From NCBI RefSeq assembly GCF_036248275.1, contig NZ_CP109181.1, positions 4,960,001 to 5,024,000 of the forward strand: DNA of 64,000 nt, written 5' to 3'. The position numbers and the translations under genes are program-made. Source of the DNA: Streptomyces sp. NBC_01716 (GTDB lineage Bacteria > Actinomycetota > Actinomycetes > Streptomycetales > Streptomycetaceae). Within the stretch, counting starts at the first letter, position 1; the number at the start of each line of letters is the position of its first letter. Positions 23,185-30,834 of this stretch are shown here, one piece after another. The notes under the pieces were generated by a model, which was not told the DNA's origin, ran no database searches, and saw only the letters and a program-made list of their open reading frames with translations.

Positions 23185-23298
23185 GTGATTATTTGGATTT
23201 CCACCGCACAACGATTTCGCTGAACAAGGTGTGTGCTGGGTCACCCTGGAGTTGAATGATCGTAGGTATGACCGAGCAGGCGGCAGGGGGTGCCAGGG

Positions 23299-24759
23299 AT
23301 GAGTGCTTCCCGGAGCGGGACCACTCGCCCGCCCGGCTCCGACGGACCGGAATCCGGCGAGGCCGACGCGGCGGGCGCGGCCGAGGTGACGGGCCCGGAC
23401 GGCGGGCCCGGTGCGGATCTGCTGGCCGCGCTGCTGGACGGGATGGACGCGGCGCTCTGCGCGTTCGACGCCGACGGCGTGATCACCCACTGGAACCGCG
23501 AGGCCGAGCGGATACTCGGCTGGTCCGCCGACGAGGCCGTCGGCAGGCGCGGATTCGCCGGCTGGGCCGTGCGCAGTGCCGACGCCGACGAGGTGCACGG
23601 GCGTCTCATGTCGGCGATGGGCGTGCCGGGACGGCTGGTGCACGAGTTCGCGCTGCTGCGCAAGGACGGCAGCAGGGTGCTCGTACGGACACAGTCCGCG
23701 GGCGTACGCGGGGCGGACGGCAAACCTGCCGGGGTGTACTGCGCGTTCAGCGAGGTCCACGCGCAGATCGATCTGGAGCGGTCCATCGCGCTCAGCGAGG
23801 CGCTGTTCGACGACGCGCTGTGGGGCGTGGTCCTGGTCGACGTGGATCTGCGCCCGACCGTCGTGAACGGGCACGCCGCGCGTGCGCTCGGCTCGGGCCG
23901 TACGGCGCTGCTCGGGCGGCCCCTGGGCGAGACCGTCGTACAGGGCGTCGAGGAGTTGGAGGGAGCGCTCCACCACGTACTGGCGGAGGGCGCGCCGCGT
24001 GCGCTCGCGGAGCTGTGGGTGACGCTGCGCACGCAGGACGGGAGCGAGCGGCGCCGGTGCTGGCGCAGCGGCTTCGTACGGCTGGCGTCCCCGCTCGCGG
24101 AGGAGCCGGTGCCGCTGGGTGTGGGCTGGCTGTTCCAGGACGTCACGGAGGCGCGGCTGGCGGCGCAGGAGGCGGACAAGCTGCGCTTCCGCACGAGCCA
24201 GCTGCACCGCGCGGGGCGGGCCGCGGGCGAGTGCGAGGACCCGATGGAGGCGGCGCGGGTCTGCCTGGACTTCGCGCTCGTGGGCTTCGCGGACCACGCG
24301 CTGATCGATCTGGTCCTGGGCGGGCCGGCCCCGGTCGCGCCCTACGGCGGCGACGTGCCGCCGACCCGGCTGGTACGGGTGGCGGCGACGCCGGCCGGCT
24401 CGGCCGGACCCTGCCTGCCGGTCGCGGCCGGCGGCATCCCGGTGCGGTACCGGGACGGTCACCCGGCCCTCCAGGCGGTGTCCCGCAACGGCTCGGTACG
24501 CGCGAGCGCCCCCACGGGCGCGTCGACGACCCCGACCTGGTCGGTCTCGCGCCAGTGGCCCCCCGACTCGGTGCACGCGCTCTGCACGGTGCTGCGCAGC
24601 CGGGGCAGGACGCTGGGCGTGGTCACGTTCCTCCGCGGCACGACCCGCCCCTCGTTCGAACGCCAGGACGCGATCTACGCGGAGGACGTCACGGCCCGTA
24701 TGGCGGCCTCCCTGGACCTGCTGACCCTGCTCGACGGCGAGCCCGGCCCGGAGGCTTGA
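23299..24759 (+). CDS. PAS-PAS-GAF sensor protein without output domain
   Basis: 486-aa soluble multi-sensor protein. PAS domain 1 is at residues ~40-150 (VITHWNREAERILGWS), PAS 2 at ~160-290 (LFDDALWGVVLVDVDLRP), and a GAF-like domain at ~300-480 ends in RQDAIYAEDVTARMAASLDLL. No histidine kinase, PP2C or GGDEF output follows, unlike the usual Streptomyces PAS-SpoIIE proteins. It may therefore signal through a partner. ATG23299 has AGGGGG 8 nt upstream. Confidence 0.8.
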   Translation: MSASRSGTTRPPGSDGPESGEADAAGAAEVTGPDGGPGADLLAALLDGMDAALCAFDADGVITHWNREAERILGWSADEAVGRRGFAGWAVRSADADEVHGRLMSAMGVPGRLVHEFALLRKDGSRVLVRTQSAGVRGADGKPAGVYCAFSEVHAQIDLERSIALSEALFDDALWGVVLVDVDLRPTVVNGHAARALGSGRTALLGRPLGETVVQGVEELEGALHHVLAEGAPRALAELWVTLRTQDGSERRRCWRSGFVRLASPLAEEPVPLGVGWLFQDVTEARLAAQEADKLRFRTSQLHRAGRAAGECEDPMEAARVCLDFALVGFADHALIDLVLGGPAPVAPYGGDVPPTRLVRVAATPAGSAGPCLPVAAGGIPVRYRDGHPALQAVSRNGSVRASAPTGASTTPTWSVSRQWPPDSVHALCTVLRSRGRTLGVVTFLRGTTRPSFERQDAIYAEDVTARMAASLDLLTLLDGEPGPEA

Positions 24760-25216
24760 CGGCCCGGCGTCCGACGGGCGGCCCCCGGGGCGTACGACCC
24801 GGAGCCCGCCTTCACCATCGGCTGACCCCGCATGCCTCGCCCCGGCAGTCGCCGGCGCCGCCGTATCCGCCGCCGCGCGGCGGTAGCCCTCGGACGCCGG
24901 ACCTCCGCCGGGCCTCCGCCAGGCATACGCCTTGCCGCCGGGGACATGCCGGGAGGCGGCCCCCCGGGCGTGCGGCCTGGGTTCACCCGCCGCTGAAGCG
25001 TCCGTCGGCGCCGGGCGCCGCAGTCGGCCTCAGCGGCGGGCTGCCGCCCGACGCCCCGGCTGGGCGGTAGCCACGGACGCCGGACGTCCGACGTTGGCGA
25101 GCCCGGTGCTCCGGCCGCTCGGGCGGCGGGCCTCCGGGCCTTCCGCCCGGCCGCCGGCACGCCGGCACGCCGGCCCGGCGTGCCGGTCGCCGCCGGCCCG
25201 GCCCGGCCCGGCGCGT
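24760..25216. other. Very GC-rich intergenic region with imperfect repeats
   Basis: No gene supported in 457 bp. It holds a diverged direct repeat (GCGGTAGCC...CGGACGCCGGAC at 24880-24902 and 25063-25084), tandem CCGGCACG units and (GGCCC)n at 25193-25213. Open frames here have no coding signature and look like repeat decay. Confidence 0.5.
25162..25186. terminator. GC hairpin between the PAS gene and the SIS gene
   Basis: CCGGCACGCCGG (25162-25173) and CCGGCGTGCCGG (25175-25186) are perfect inverted copies separated by one base. In RNA this gives a stem of about 10 bp. It is placed 30 nt past the SIS stop on the minus strand. Confidence 0.5.
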
Positions 25217-25972
25217 TTAGTGCCGGTAGAAGATCCGGTCCCCGTACTCCGTCATCACGCGGCCGTTCCACTCGTGGCCGCCGTCCACGTTTCCCGAGCG
25301 CAGCAGCGGGGGTTCCACGCCGCGGTCGACCAGGCCGCCCGCCGCCGTCGCCACCATCGCCTGCATCAGCGCGCTCGTCACCACCGTCGACGCCGGTGCG
25401 AACGGTGCCTCGATCCCCTCCGCCGACAGCTCCGCGTCGCCCACGGCGATCTTGCTGTCGAGCACGATGTCGCAGTGGTCCTTGAGGTAAGTCCCGGACG
25501 CGTGACGGGACTTCGTCTCCGTCGCGTACGCCACCGATGTCACCCCGATCACCTTCAGACCCCGCGCCCGCGCGTTCAGCGCCATCTCCACCGGGAGCGC
25601 GTTGCGTCCCGACAGCGAGATGATCACCAGGACATCGCCGGACCTCGCCGGGCTGGAGTCCAGCACGGCGCTCGCCAGGCCGTCGACCAGCTCCAGCGCC
25701 GAGCCGAGCGTCGCGGGCATCACGTCGACGCCCATCACGCCCGGCACGTTGAGGAGGTTCATGACGGCGAGACCGCCGGCCCGGTAGACGACGTCCTGCG
25801 CGGCGAGCGAGGAGTGCCCGGCGCCGAAGGCGAAGACACGGCCGCCGGAGGTCACGGTGTCGGCGATCGCTTTTCCGGCCGCTTCGATGTTCGCGGCCTC
25901 CTCGTCGCGTACGCGCTCCAGCAGACCGATCGCGGCGCCGAAGAACTGACCGGCCAGCGTGCTCTCGCTCAT
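25217..25972 (-). CDS. SIS-domain sugar-phosphate isomerase-like protein
   Basis: 251-aa SIS (UPF0309-type) protein. FAFGAGHSSLAAQDVVYRAGG (residues ~44-64) and the phosphate-binding Ser/Thr loop VIISLSGRNALPVEMA (~118-133) are the sugar-isomerase signatures, and the C-terminal NGRVMTEYGDRIFYRH is conserved in the group. It probably binds a phosphosugar, with the reaction unassigned. The ATG at 25972 is chosen because the conserved MSEST start and GGAAGG lie there. It is divergent from dmdR1, the same arrangement as in S. coelicolor. Confidence 0.85.
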   Translation of the reverse strand: MSESTLAGQFFGAAIGLLERVRDEEAANIEAAGKAIADTVTSGGRVFAFGAGHSSLAAQDVVYRAGGLAVMNLLNVPGVMGVDVMPATLGSALELVDGLASAVLDSSPARSGDVLVIISLSGRNALPVEMALNARARGLKVIGVTSVAYATETKSRHASGTYLKDHCDIVLDSKIAVGDAELSAEGIEAPFAPASTVVTSALMQAMVATAAGGLVDRGVEPPLLRSGNVDGGHEWNGRVMTEYGDRIFYRH

Positions 25973-26195
25973 TCGGAAGACCTTCCGTAGGGGGCGGAGA
26001 AAAGGGCGGAAAAGAAGACGGACAGGGGAGGGAATGCCTGTGCCGCGGATCACGTTGCGGTCTGGACCTTTACCGTGTCAATACGGCTTCGCCTTCGGCG
26101 GCTTCCCGCACGGCACGGTTGTCGGTGCGATGCGTCAGAATTGAGCACGGGGCCTGCGCACGGTTGTTTTCATGTCACAGCATCGAGGGGCACGT

Positions 26196-26891
26196 ATGTC
26201 CGGACTGATCGACACGACGGAGATGTATCTCCGCACCATCCTCGAACTGGAAGAGGAAGGTGTGGTCCCCATGCGCGCCCGGATCGCGGAGCGGCTGGAT
26301 CAGAGCGGGCCGACGGTCAGCCAGACCGTGGCGCGTATGGAGCGGGACGGGCTGGTGCAGGTCGCGGGCGACCGGCATCTGGAGCTGACGGAGGAGGGGC
26401 GCCGGCTGGCGACGCGCGTGATGCGCAAGCACCGCCTCGCCGAGTGTCTGCTCGTTGACGTGATCGGCCTGGAGTGGGAGCAGGTGCACGCGGAGGCCTG
26501 CCGCTGGGAGCACGTGATGAGCGAGGCGGTCGAGCGCCGGGTCGTGGAGCTGCTGCGGCACCCGACGGAGTCGCCGTACGGGAACCCGATCCCGGGCCTG
26601 GAGGAGCTGGGCGAGCACGCCGGGGCCGACCCCTTCCTCGACGAGGGCATGGTGAGCCTGGCCGAGCTGGACCCGGGCGCCGAGGGCAAGACGGTCGTGG
26701 TGCGGCGGATCGGCGAGCCGATCCAGACGGACGCACAGCTGATGTACACGCTGCGACGGGCGGGCGTGCAGCCCGGCTCCGTGGTGAGCGTGACCGAGTC
26801 GCCGGTCGGCGGGGTGCTCGTGGGCAGCAGCGGAGAGGCGGCGGAGCTGGACTCCGAGGTCGCCTCGCACGTCTTCGTCGCCAAGCGCTGA
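26196..26891 (+). CDS. dmdR1: Iron-dependent repressor of the DtxR family (DmdR1)
   Basis: 231-aa metal-dependent repressor. The winged HTH is at residues ~1-70 (RIAERLDQSGPTVSQTVARMER). The metal ligands fall at the DtxR positions: Met10, Cys102, Glu105 and His106 (primary site), and His79, Glu83 and His98 (ancillary site). A C-terminal SH3-like domain follows. Fe2+-loaded protein represses iron-acquisition genes via iron boxes, one of which precedes the gene at 4095. ATG26196 has GAGGGG upstream. In S. coelicolor an antiparallel gene, adm, overlaps dmdR1, and long open frames exist antisense here too. Confidence 0.93.
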   Translation: MSGLIDTTEMYLRTILELEEEGVVPMRARIAERLDQSGPTVSQTVARMERDGLVQVAGDRHLELTEEGRRLATRVMRKHRLAECLLVDVIGLEWEQVHAEACRWEHVMSEAVERRVVELLRHPTESPYGNPIPGLEELGEHAGADPFLDEGMVSLAELDPGAEGKTVVVRRIGEPIQTDAQLMYTLRRAGVQPGSVVSVTESPVGGVLVGSSGEAAELDSEVASHVFVAKR

Positions 26892-27109
26892 CTTCCCTCC
26901 GGGGATCCTGACCTCGGTCCCGGGTCCCCGGGGCCGAGTTCTTGGCACCCGGGCACGGCTGCGGAGAGTATTCCTTCGGCGACGGAGAATACGAATTCCC
27001 GGCGGAATGGCAGCGGGCGGGCGATTCGCGTGCCAGGCTTGCCCGGGGGCATATGACCTGAGGGCAGCGGTCGCGGAGCGTGGCCCGTGGCCGAGGAGGG
27101 AGCGGGGCT

Positions 27110-27214
27110 GTGCGCCTGACGCCTGTCGCTGTGCCTGTTGTCGCCGCTGTGTCTGTCGCGGGCCTGTCGCGCCCGCCGCCGGGGATCCGTACGGCAAGGG
27201 CCCCGGCGCCCTGA
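27110..27214 (+). CDS. Putative 34-aa Val-rich small ORF ending inside a terminator
   Basis: GTG27110 has a strong ribosome site (GAGGAGGGAGCGGGG, 27093-27107). It encodes a 34-residue peptide with six internal valines in its first half (VAVPVVAAVSVAG). Its TGA (27212-27214) lies in the loop of a perfect 12-bp hairpin. The geometry resembles a leader peptide/attenuator, or a short secreted peptide. Not recognised. Confidence 0.4.
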   Translation: MRLTPVAVPVVAAVSVAGLSRPPPGIRTARAPAP

Positions 27215-27226
27215 GGCGCCGGGGCC
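27199..27226. terminator. Strong hairpin terminator/attenuator
   Basis: GGCCCCGGCGCC (27199-27210), loop CTGA, GGCGCCGGGGCC (27215-27226): a perfect 12-bp stem with a 4-nt loop, followed by TGTCCTCC. It lies 308 nt past dmdR1 and 272 nt before the hydrolase. Confidence 0.7.
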
Positions 27227-27392
27227 TGTCCTCCCCGCTTCCGACCCGGAGCCCCGAGCTCCCGGGGTCGGTCCCCACGGACCCTCATCCCCGAGTGGTC
27301 CGCCTCCCGCAGGAAATCTCCCCTCCGCCGCTCTGGACAACCGTTGACCACGGTCACTCGAACGAGCGGTGTTGGGTGCGGCGGCCAGGTTT

Positions 27393-27408
27393 TCGAATAG
27401 GAGTTCGA
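27393..27408. promoter_or_regulatory. LexA/SOS-box-like palindrome
   Basis: TCGAATAGGAGTTCGA differs at one of the defined positions from the actinobacterial SOS-box consensus TCGAAC-N4-GTTCGA. It lies 90 bp before the hydrolase start and 16 bp before a small upstream ORF, where a promoter is expected. Confidence 0.5.
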
Positions 27409-27423
27409 TAGTCTGGGAGCCGC

Positions 27424-27519
27424 ATGACCGAACGGCACGGAATCGGGCCGGTGCCATCGGACTCGACCACTCAGGACCGAAGGGGGTGCCAGGACACATG
27501 GTGCAGCGCATCGATGTGA
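27424..27519 (+). CDS. Putative 31-codon upstream ORF overlapping the hydrolase start
   Basis: ATG27424 has GGGAG 5 nt upstream and runs to TGA 27517-27519, overlapping the hydrolase start (27498) by 22 nt in another frame. The overlap suggests translational coupling or control. The peptide itself has no recognisable features. Confidence 0.3.
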   Translation: MTERHGIGPVPSDSTTQDRRGCQDTWCSASM

Positions 27520-28361
27520 GCGGATTCGACGGGCTGCGGCTCGCAGCCTGGGAGTTCACCGACCAGCCCGAGGAGCGGGCCGAGACCGGGGCCACCCCGG
27601 GTGTGCTGCTGCTCCACGGCCTGATGGGCCGCGCCTCGCACTGGGCGGCCACCGCGCGCTGGCTGTCCGGGCGCCATCGGGTCGTCGCGCTCGACCAGCG
27701 GGGCCACGGCCTCAGCGCGAAGCCCCCCGACGCGTCGTACACCCGCGAGGCGTACGTGTCGGACGCCGAGGCGGTGATCGAACAGCTCGGCCTCGCGCCC
27801 GTCACCCTTGTCGGCCACGCCATGGGCGCGCTGACCGCGTGGCAACTCGCCGCGAAGCGGCCCGACCTGGTCGGGGCGCTGGTCATCAGTGACATGCGGG
27901 CGTCCGCGCTGGGGGCGGCTTCGCAGCGCCTGTGGGACGACTGGTTCCGCGCCTGGCCCCTCCCGTTCAAGACGCTCGCCGACGTACGGAAGTGGTTCGG
28001 CGAGGACGACCCCTGGCTGGAGGGGCCGAATCCGGGCCGCGGCGAGTTCTTCGCGGAGGTGATGACCGAGCGCGCCGACGGCTGGTGGCCGGTCTTCTCC
28101 CGCCGTCAGATGCTCACCTCACGCGCTACGTGGGTCTACGACGCGCACTGGGAGGAGCTGGCGCAGGTCCGCTGCCCCACGCTGGTCGTGCGGGGCCTGG
28201 ACGGCGAGTTGGGCCGCGCGGAGGCGCAGGAGATGGTGCGGGTCCTGCCGCGAGGGGAGTACGCGGAGGTGGACGACGCCGGGCATCTCGTGCACTACGA
28301 CAAGCCGGAGGCCTGGCGCGCGGCGATAGAGCCGTTCCTGGACGGTGCGTTGACGCCGTAG
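27498..28361 (+). CDS. Alpha/beta-hydrolase-fold protein lacking the nucleophile Ser
   Basis: 287-aa alpha/beta hydrolase fold. The oxyanion motif LLLHGLMGRASHW is at residues ~36-48, and RVVALDQRGHGLSAKP, the acid-residue region VVRGLDGELG and the catalytic-His motif DDAGHLVHYDKPEAW are all present. The nucleophile elbow, normally GxSxG, reads GHAMG, so Ala replaces Ser. It is therefore probably not a classical serine hydrolase; a cofactor-less lyase/dioxygenase, binding or moonlighting role is possible. ATG27498 is used. The 5' region contains a LexA-like box and a small upstream ORF. Confidence 0.85.
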   Translation: MVQRIDVSGFDGLRLAAWEFTDQPEERAETGATPGVLLLHGLMGRASHWAATARWLSGRHRVVALDQRGHGLSAKPPDASYTREAYVSDAEAVIEQLGLAPVTLVGHAMGALTAWQLAAKRPDLVGALVISDMRASALGAASQRLWDDWFRAWPLPFKTLADVRKWFGEDDPWLEGPNPGRGEFFAEVMTERADGWWPVFSRRQMLTSRATWVYDAHWEELAQVRCPTLVVRGLDGELGRAEAQEMVRVLPRGEYAEVDDAGHLVHYDKPEAWRAAIEPFLDGALTP

Positions 28362-28373
28362 CGCGTTTCTTCG

Positions 28374-28409
28374 GCGGCCGGTCTGAATCGTTTCGGCTCA
28401 GACCGCCGC
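28374..28409. terminator. Bidirectional terminator
   Basis: GCGGC-CGGTCTGA pairs with TCAGACCG-CCGC (12 bp, one bulged C) around an 11-nt loop. It lies between the convergent hydrolase and PPOX genes; the PPOX stop codon is in the right arm. Confidence 0.65.
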
Positions 28410-28808
28410 GCTGCCGGTGAGCCGTTGCGGGGTGATCCGGATCGTGACGCGTACGGCCTCGGGCGGGAGGTCCAGATACTCCTGCCCGGCGCCGGGCCCC
28501 TCGTACTTCTCGGCGAGCGCGACGGCCGTCCGCCTGCCGGCGTCCTCGGTGACGGTGGCCGTGCCGCGTACCTCGACGTAGATCTGCGAGTCGGCCGGGT
28601 CGAACACGCTGAGGCTGACCCGGGGTTCACCGGCCAGGTTCGTCACCTTGCGCCGCCCGGCCTGCGAGGAGATGACCAGATCGTCCCCGTCGATACCGAC
28701 CCAGACCACGGAGGACTGGGGGCTGCCGTCCGGGTTGACGGTGGAAAGGACGGCGGGGTTACGGCCGTCGAGGAGCTTCCGGGCGGCGGCGCTGAGTATC
28801 ACAGTCAT
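28398..28808 (-). CDS. PPOX-class (likely F420-dependent) oxidoreductase
   Basis: 136-aa split-barrel flavin/F420-binding protein. ARKLLDGRNPAVLSTVNPDGSPQSSVVWVG is the N-terminal signature of the actinobacterial TIGR03618/F420 PPOX group, and VTNLAGEPRVSLSVFDP and IYVEVRGTATV complete the barrel. It reduces small molecules with F420H2 in studied relatives; the substrate here is unknown. Monocistronic, ending in a shared terminator. Confidence 0.88.
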   Translation of the reverse strand: MTVILSAAARKLLDGRNPAVLSTVNPDGSPQSSVVWVGIDGDDLVISSQAGRRKVTNLAGEPRVSLSVFDPADSQIYVEVRGTATVTEDAGRRTAVALAEKYEGPGAGQEYLDLPPEAVRVTIRITPQRLTGSAAV

Positions 28809-28820
28809 GCGGCGAGCTTA

Positions 28821-29123
28821 GGTCCTGTCCGGCGGATCTTCGCGGGCCCGGTCGGCTCGGCGGTACGACGCGGGGCCGTGCCGCGGGGTCGCCCCCGGCC
28901 GTCACCGGCCGCGCGGCCGCACGCACCGGTCCCGCAGGCCCCGCCCGCCTGTCGGTGGGGCGACTTGGCGGCACGCCCCCGGTCGTACCCGCCAAGTCCC
29001 GCCCCGCACGCGGCGCCTGGCGCGCACGAAGCGCGCCGTGCCGGGCGTCGCGTGCCAAGCGGGACTTTGAAGACACGCCCCAGGCGCCGAGGGCTCATCC
29101 GCGCAGGTACGCCGGACAGGACC
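28821..29123. mobile_element. MITE-like element with terminal inverted repeats
   Basis: GGTCCTGTCCGGCG (28821-28834) is repeated inverted at 29110-29123. Similarity continues inward for about 12 more bases with mismatches. The 303-bp interior has no gene but is full of nested foldbacks: GACTTGGCGG/CCGCCAAGTC (28962-28971/28989-28998) and CGGCGCCTGG/CCAGGCGCCG (29011-29020/29080-29089). That is a typical small non-autonomous element. No clear target duplication was seen. It fills the whole gap between the PPOX and ABC genes. Confidence 0.65.
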
Positions 29124-29136
29124 CAGGCGAGCCCCC

Positions 29137-30834
29137 TCAGCCCTTGCTCACCGCCGTCAGGATTTCCGGCAGCGTCGATGCCGTGCGGGGTGCCGCCAGG
29201 CGGACTCCCGCCCAGGCGATCAGCGTGCCGTACGCCGTGCCCACCGGAAGCACCAGCCACGTCCAGCCGTTCGCGCCCGACGCGTGCAGGGCGATCGAGA
29301 GGCCGATCACCGGTGCGCACAGCAGTGCGCCGCCCAGCATGCCGCCGAGGATGGAGATCCACGCGAGCCCGGCCTGGCCGGGGGCGACGTTCTTGTACGC
29401 GCTGTCCTGCGGGATCGAGTACGGGAACCGCGCCGACGCCACCGCCCCCGTCGCCATCATCGCGCCGAGCAGCGCGAAGGACAGCCCCAGTGCCTCCGGC
29501 AGCGCCTGCCAGTCGCCCAGCAGCCCGGCCGTCAGGATCGTCACCAGTGCCGAGTACGGCAGCGTGATCACCAGCAGGGCGAAGGCCCGTGCCCGTAGTT
29601 CCAGATACGCGTCGCGCGTCGAGGAAATCGTCAGGGCCACCATCCAGAACGCGGAGGTGTCCTGCCCGAACTGGTTGTACATCTGGACCCCGAGCATCCC
29701 CGCCGCGAAGCAGGCGAGATAGATCGAGCCGTTGCCCTGGAGGGCGTTCACCAGCGGCACGATCAGGCCGACCGCCAGCGAAGTGACCCACGCCGCCTTG
29801 GTCTTGGGGTCGCGCCACACGTACCGCAGGCTGCGCTGCATCACCGTGCCCGTACGTCCCGCGGGCAGCAGCCTGCTGAGCGGCCCGGACGCGGACTCCT
29901 TGCGGGCCGGGCCGGAAGCCGCCGCGATCGTCGAGCCGTCCGGGGCGGTCATCAGCTTCACCAGCGAGCGGCGCCACCAGTACAGGAGCGCGGCCAACGC
30001 GGCGAGCGACAGCAGCAGTTGGGGCACCGCAAGCCCGTACGCGCCCTCGCTCACCGAGTCCACCGCGCCGATCGCCGACGCGGGCGGCACCCACCGCAGG
30101 ACGTCCGCCACCGGGTCGAGCGCCGACAGCCCGCCCGCCTCGTTGAGCCGCTGGACACCGAAGTTGACGAACTGGATACCGACCGCGATCACCAGACCGC
30201 TCAGCACCGCCAGATCCCGCCCCTTGCGTGACGTCAGCAGCCGGATGTTCGCCGCTGCCACGGCGCGCGACAGCGCCACGCACACCAGCAGGGCCAGCGG
30301 TACGGCGAGCACCGACACCACCACCGCGCCCGCGCCGTGCCCGACGGCGATGGCCGAGCCGAGCACCAGGCAGAGCGTGAACAGCGGCCCGATCCCCACC
30401 AGGGACGCGGCCAGCAGCGCGCCGATCAGCGACTGGGGCCGCAGCGGCAGCATCACGAGCCGGCTCGGGTCGAGCGTCTCGTCGCCGCTGGGGAAGAACA
30501 GCGGCAGCATCGCCCAGCCCAGGGCCACCAGCGCGGTCAGTACGACGACGAGGGTGGCCGCGCCGTCGTTCCCGCGCAGCAGGATCAGGCCGAGCAACTG
30601 GCCTGCGGCGATGAGGAGGGCGAAGACGACGGAGACGACGTACGCGGCGGTACGGCCCGATGACTGGCGCAGCCCGTTGCGCAGCAGCGACAGCTTCAGC
30701 CGTACGAAGACGGGCGCGAGCGCGCGGGTCCCCAGGGTGACGACCGGCGTCGTACCGGAACCGACGGGACCGGCTGATCCGGCCGGACCCGCCGCTTCCG
30801 ACAGCCCCGCGCTGTCAGCGGCGGCGGCGCTCAT
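29137..30834 (-). CDS. ABC transporter permease, ABC-2-like
   Basis: 565-aa integral membrane protein with about 12-14 hydrophobic segments and no ATPase motifs. An N-terminal Ala/Gly-rich cytoplasmic segment precedes FVRLKLSLLRNGLRQSSGRT. Its ATG overlaps the ATPase stop as ATGA, so it forms a two-gene exporter operon. The type resembles Streptomyces ABC exporters of unknown cargo. Confidence 0.85.
   Translation of the reverse strand: MSAAAADSAGLSEAAGPAGSAGPVGSGTTPVVTLGTRALAPVFVRLKLSLLRNGLRQSSGRTAAYVVSVVFALLIAAGQLLGLILLRGNDGAATLVVVLTALVALGWAMLPLFFPSGDETLDPSRLVMLPLRPQSLIGALLAASLVGIGPLFTLCLVLGSAIAVGHGAGAVVVSVLAVPLALLVCVALSRAVAAANIRLLTSRKGRDLAVLSGLVIAVGIQFVNFGVQRLNEAGGLSALDPVADVLRWVPPASAIGAVDSVSEGAYGLAVPQLLLSLAALAALLYWWRRSLVKLMTAPDGSTIAAASGPARKESASGPLSRLLPAGRTGTVMQRSLRYVWRDPKTKAAWVTSLAVGLIVPLVNALQGNGSIYLACFAAGMLGVQMYNQFGQDTSAFWMVALTISSTRDAYLELRARAFALLVITLPYSALVTILTAGLLGDWQALPEALGLSFALLGAMMATGAVASARFPYSIPQDSAYKNVAPGQAGLAWISILGGMLGGALLCAPVIGLSIALHASGANGWTWLVLPVGTAYGTLIAWAGVRLAAPRTASTLPEILTAVSKG

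Noticed and set aside
24675..25271. 198-codon minus-strand frame in the GC-rich spacer
   Set aside because: Arg/Pro/Gly repeats produced by decayed direct repeats; no coding bias or ribosome site.
26300..27970. 556-codon minus-strand frame across dmdR1 and the hydrolase promoter
   Set aside because: Typical long antisense frame of high-GC DNA with no domain; only the adm precedent keeps antisense coding open as a finding.
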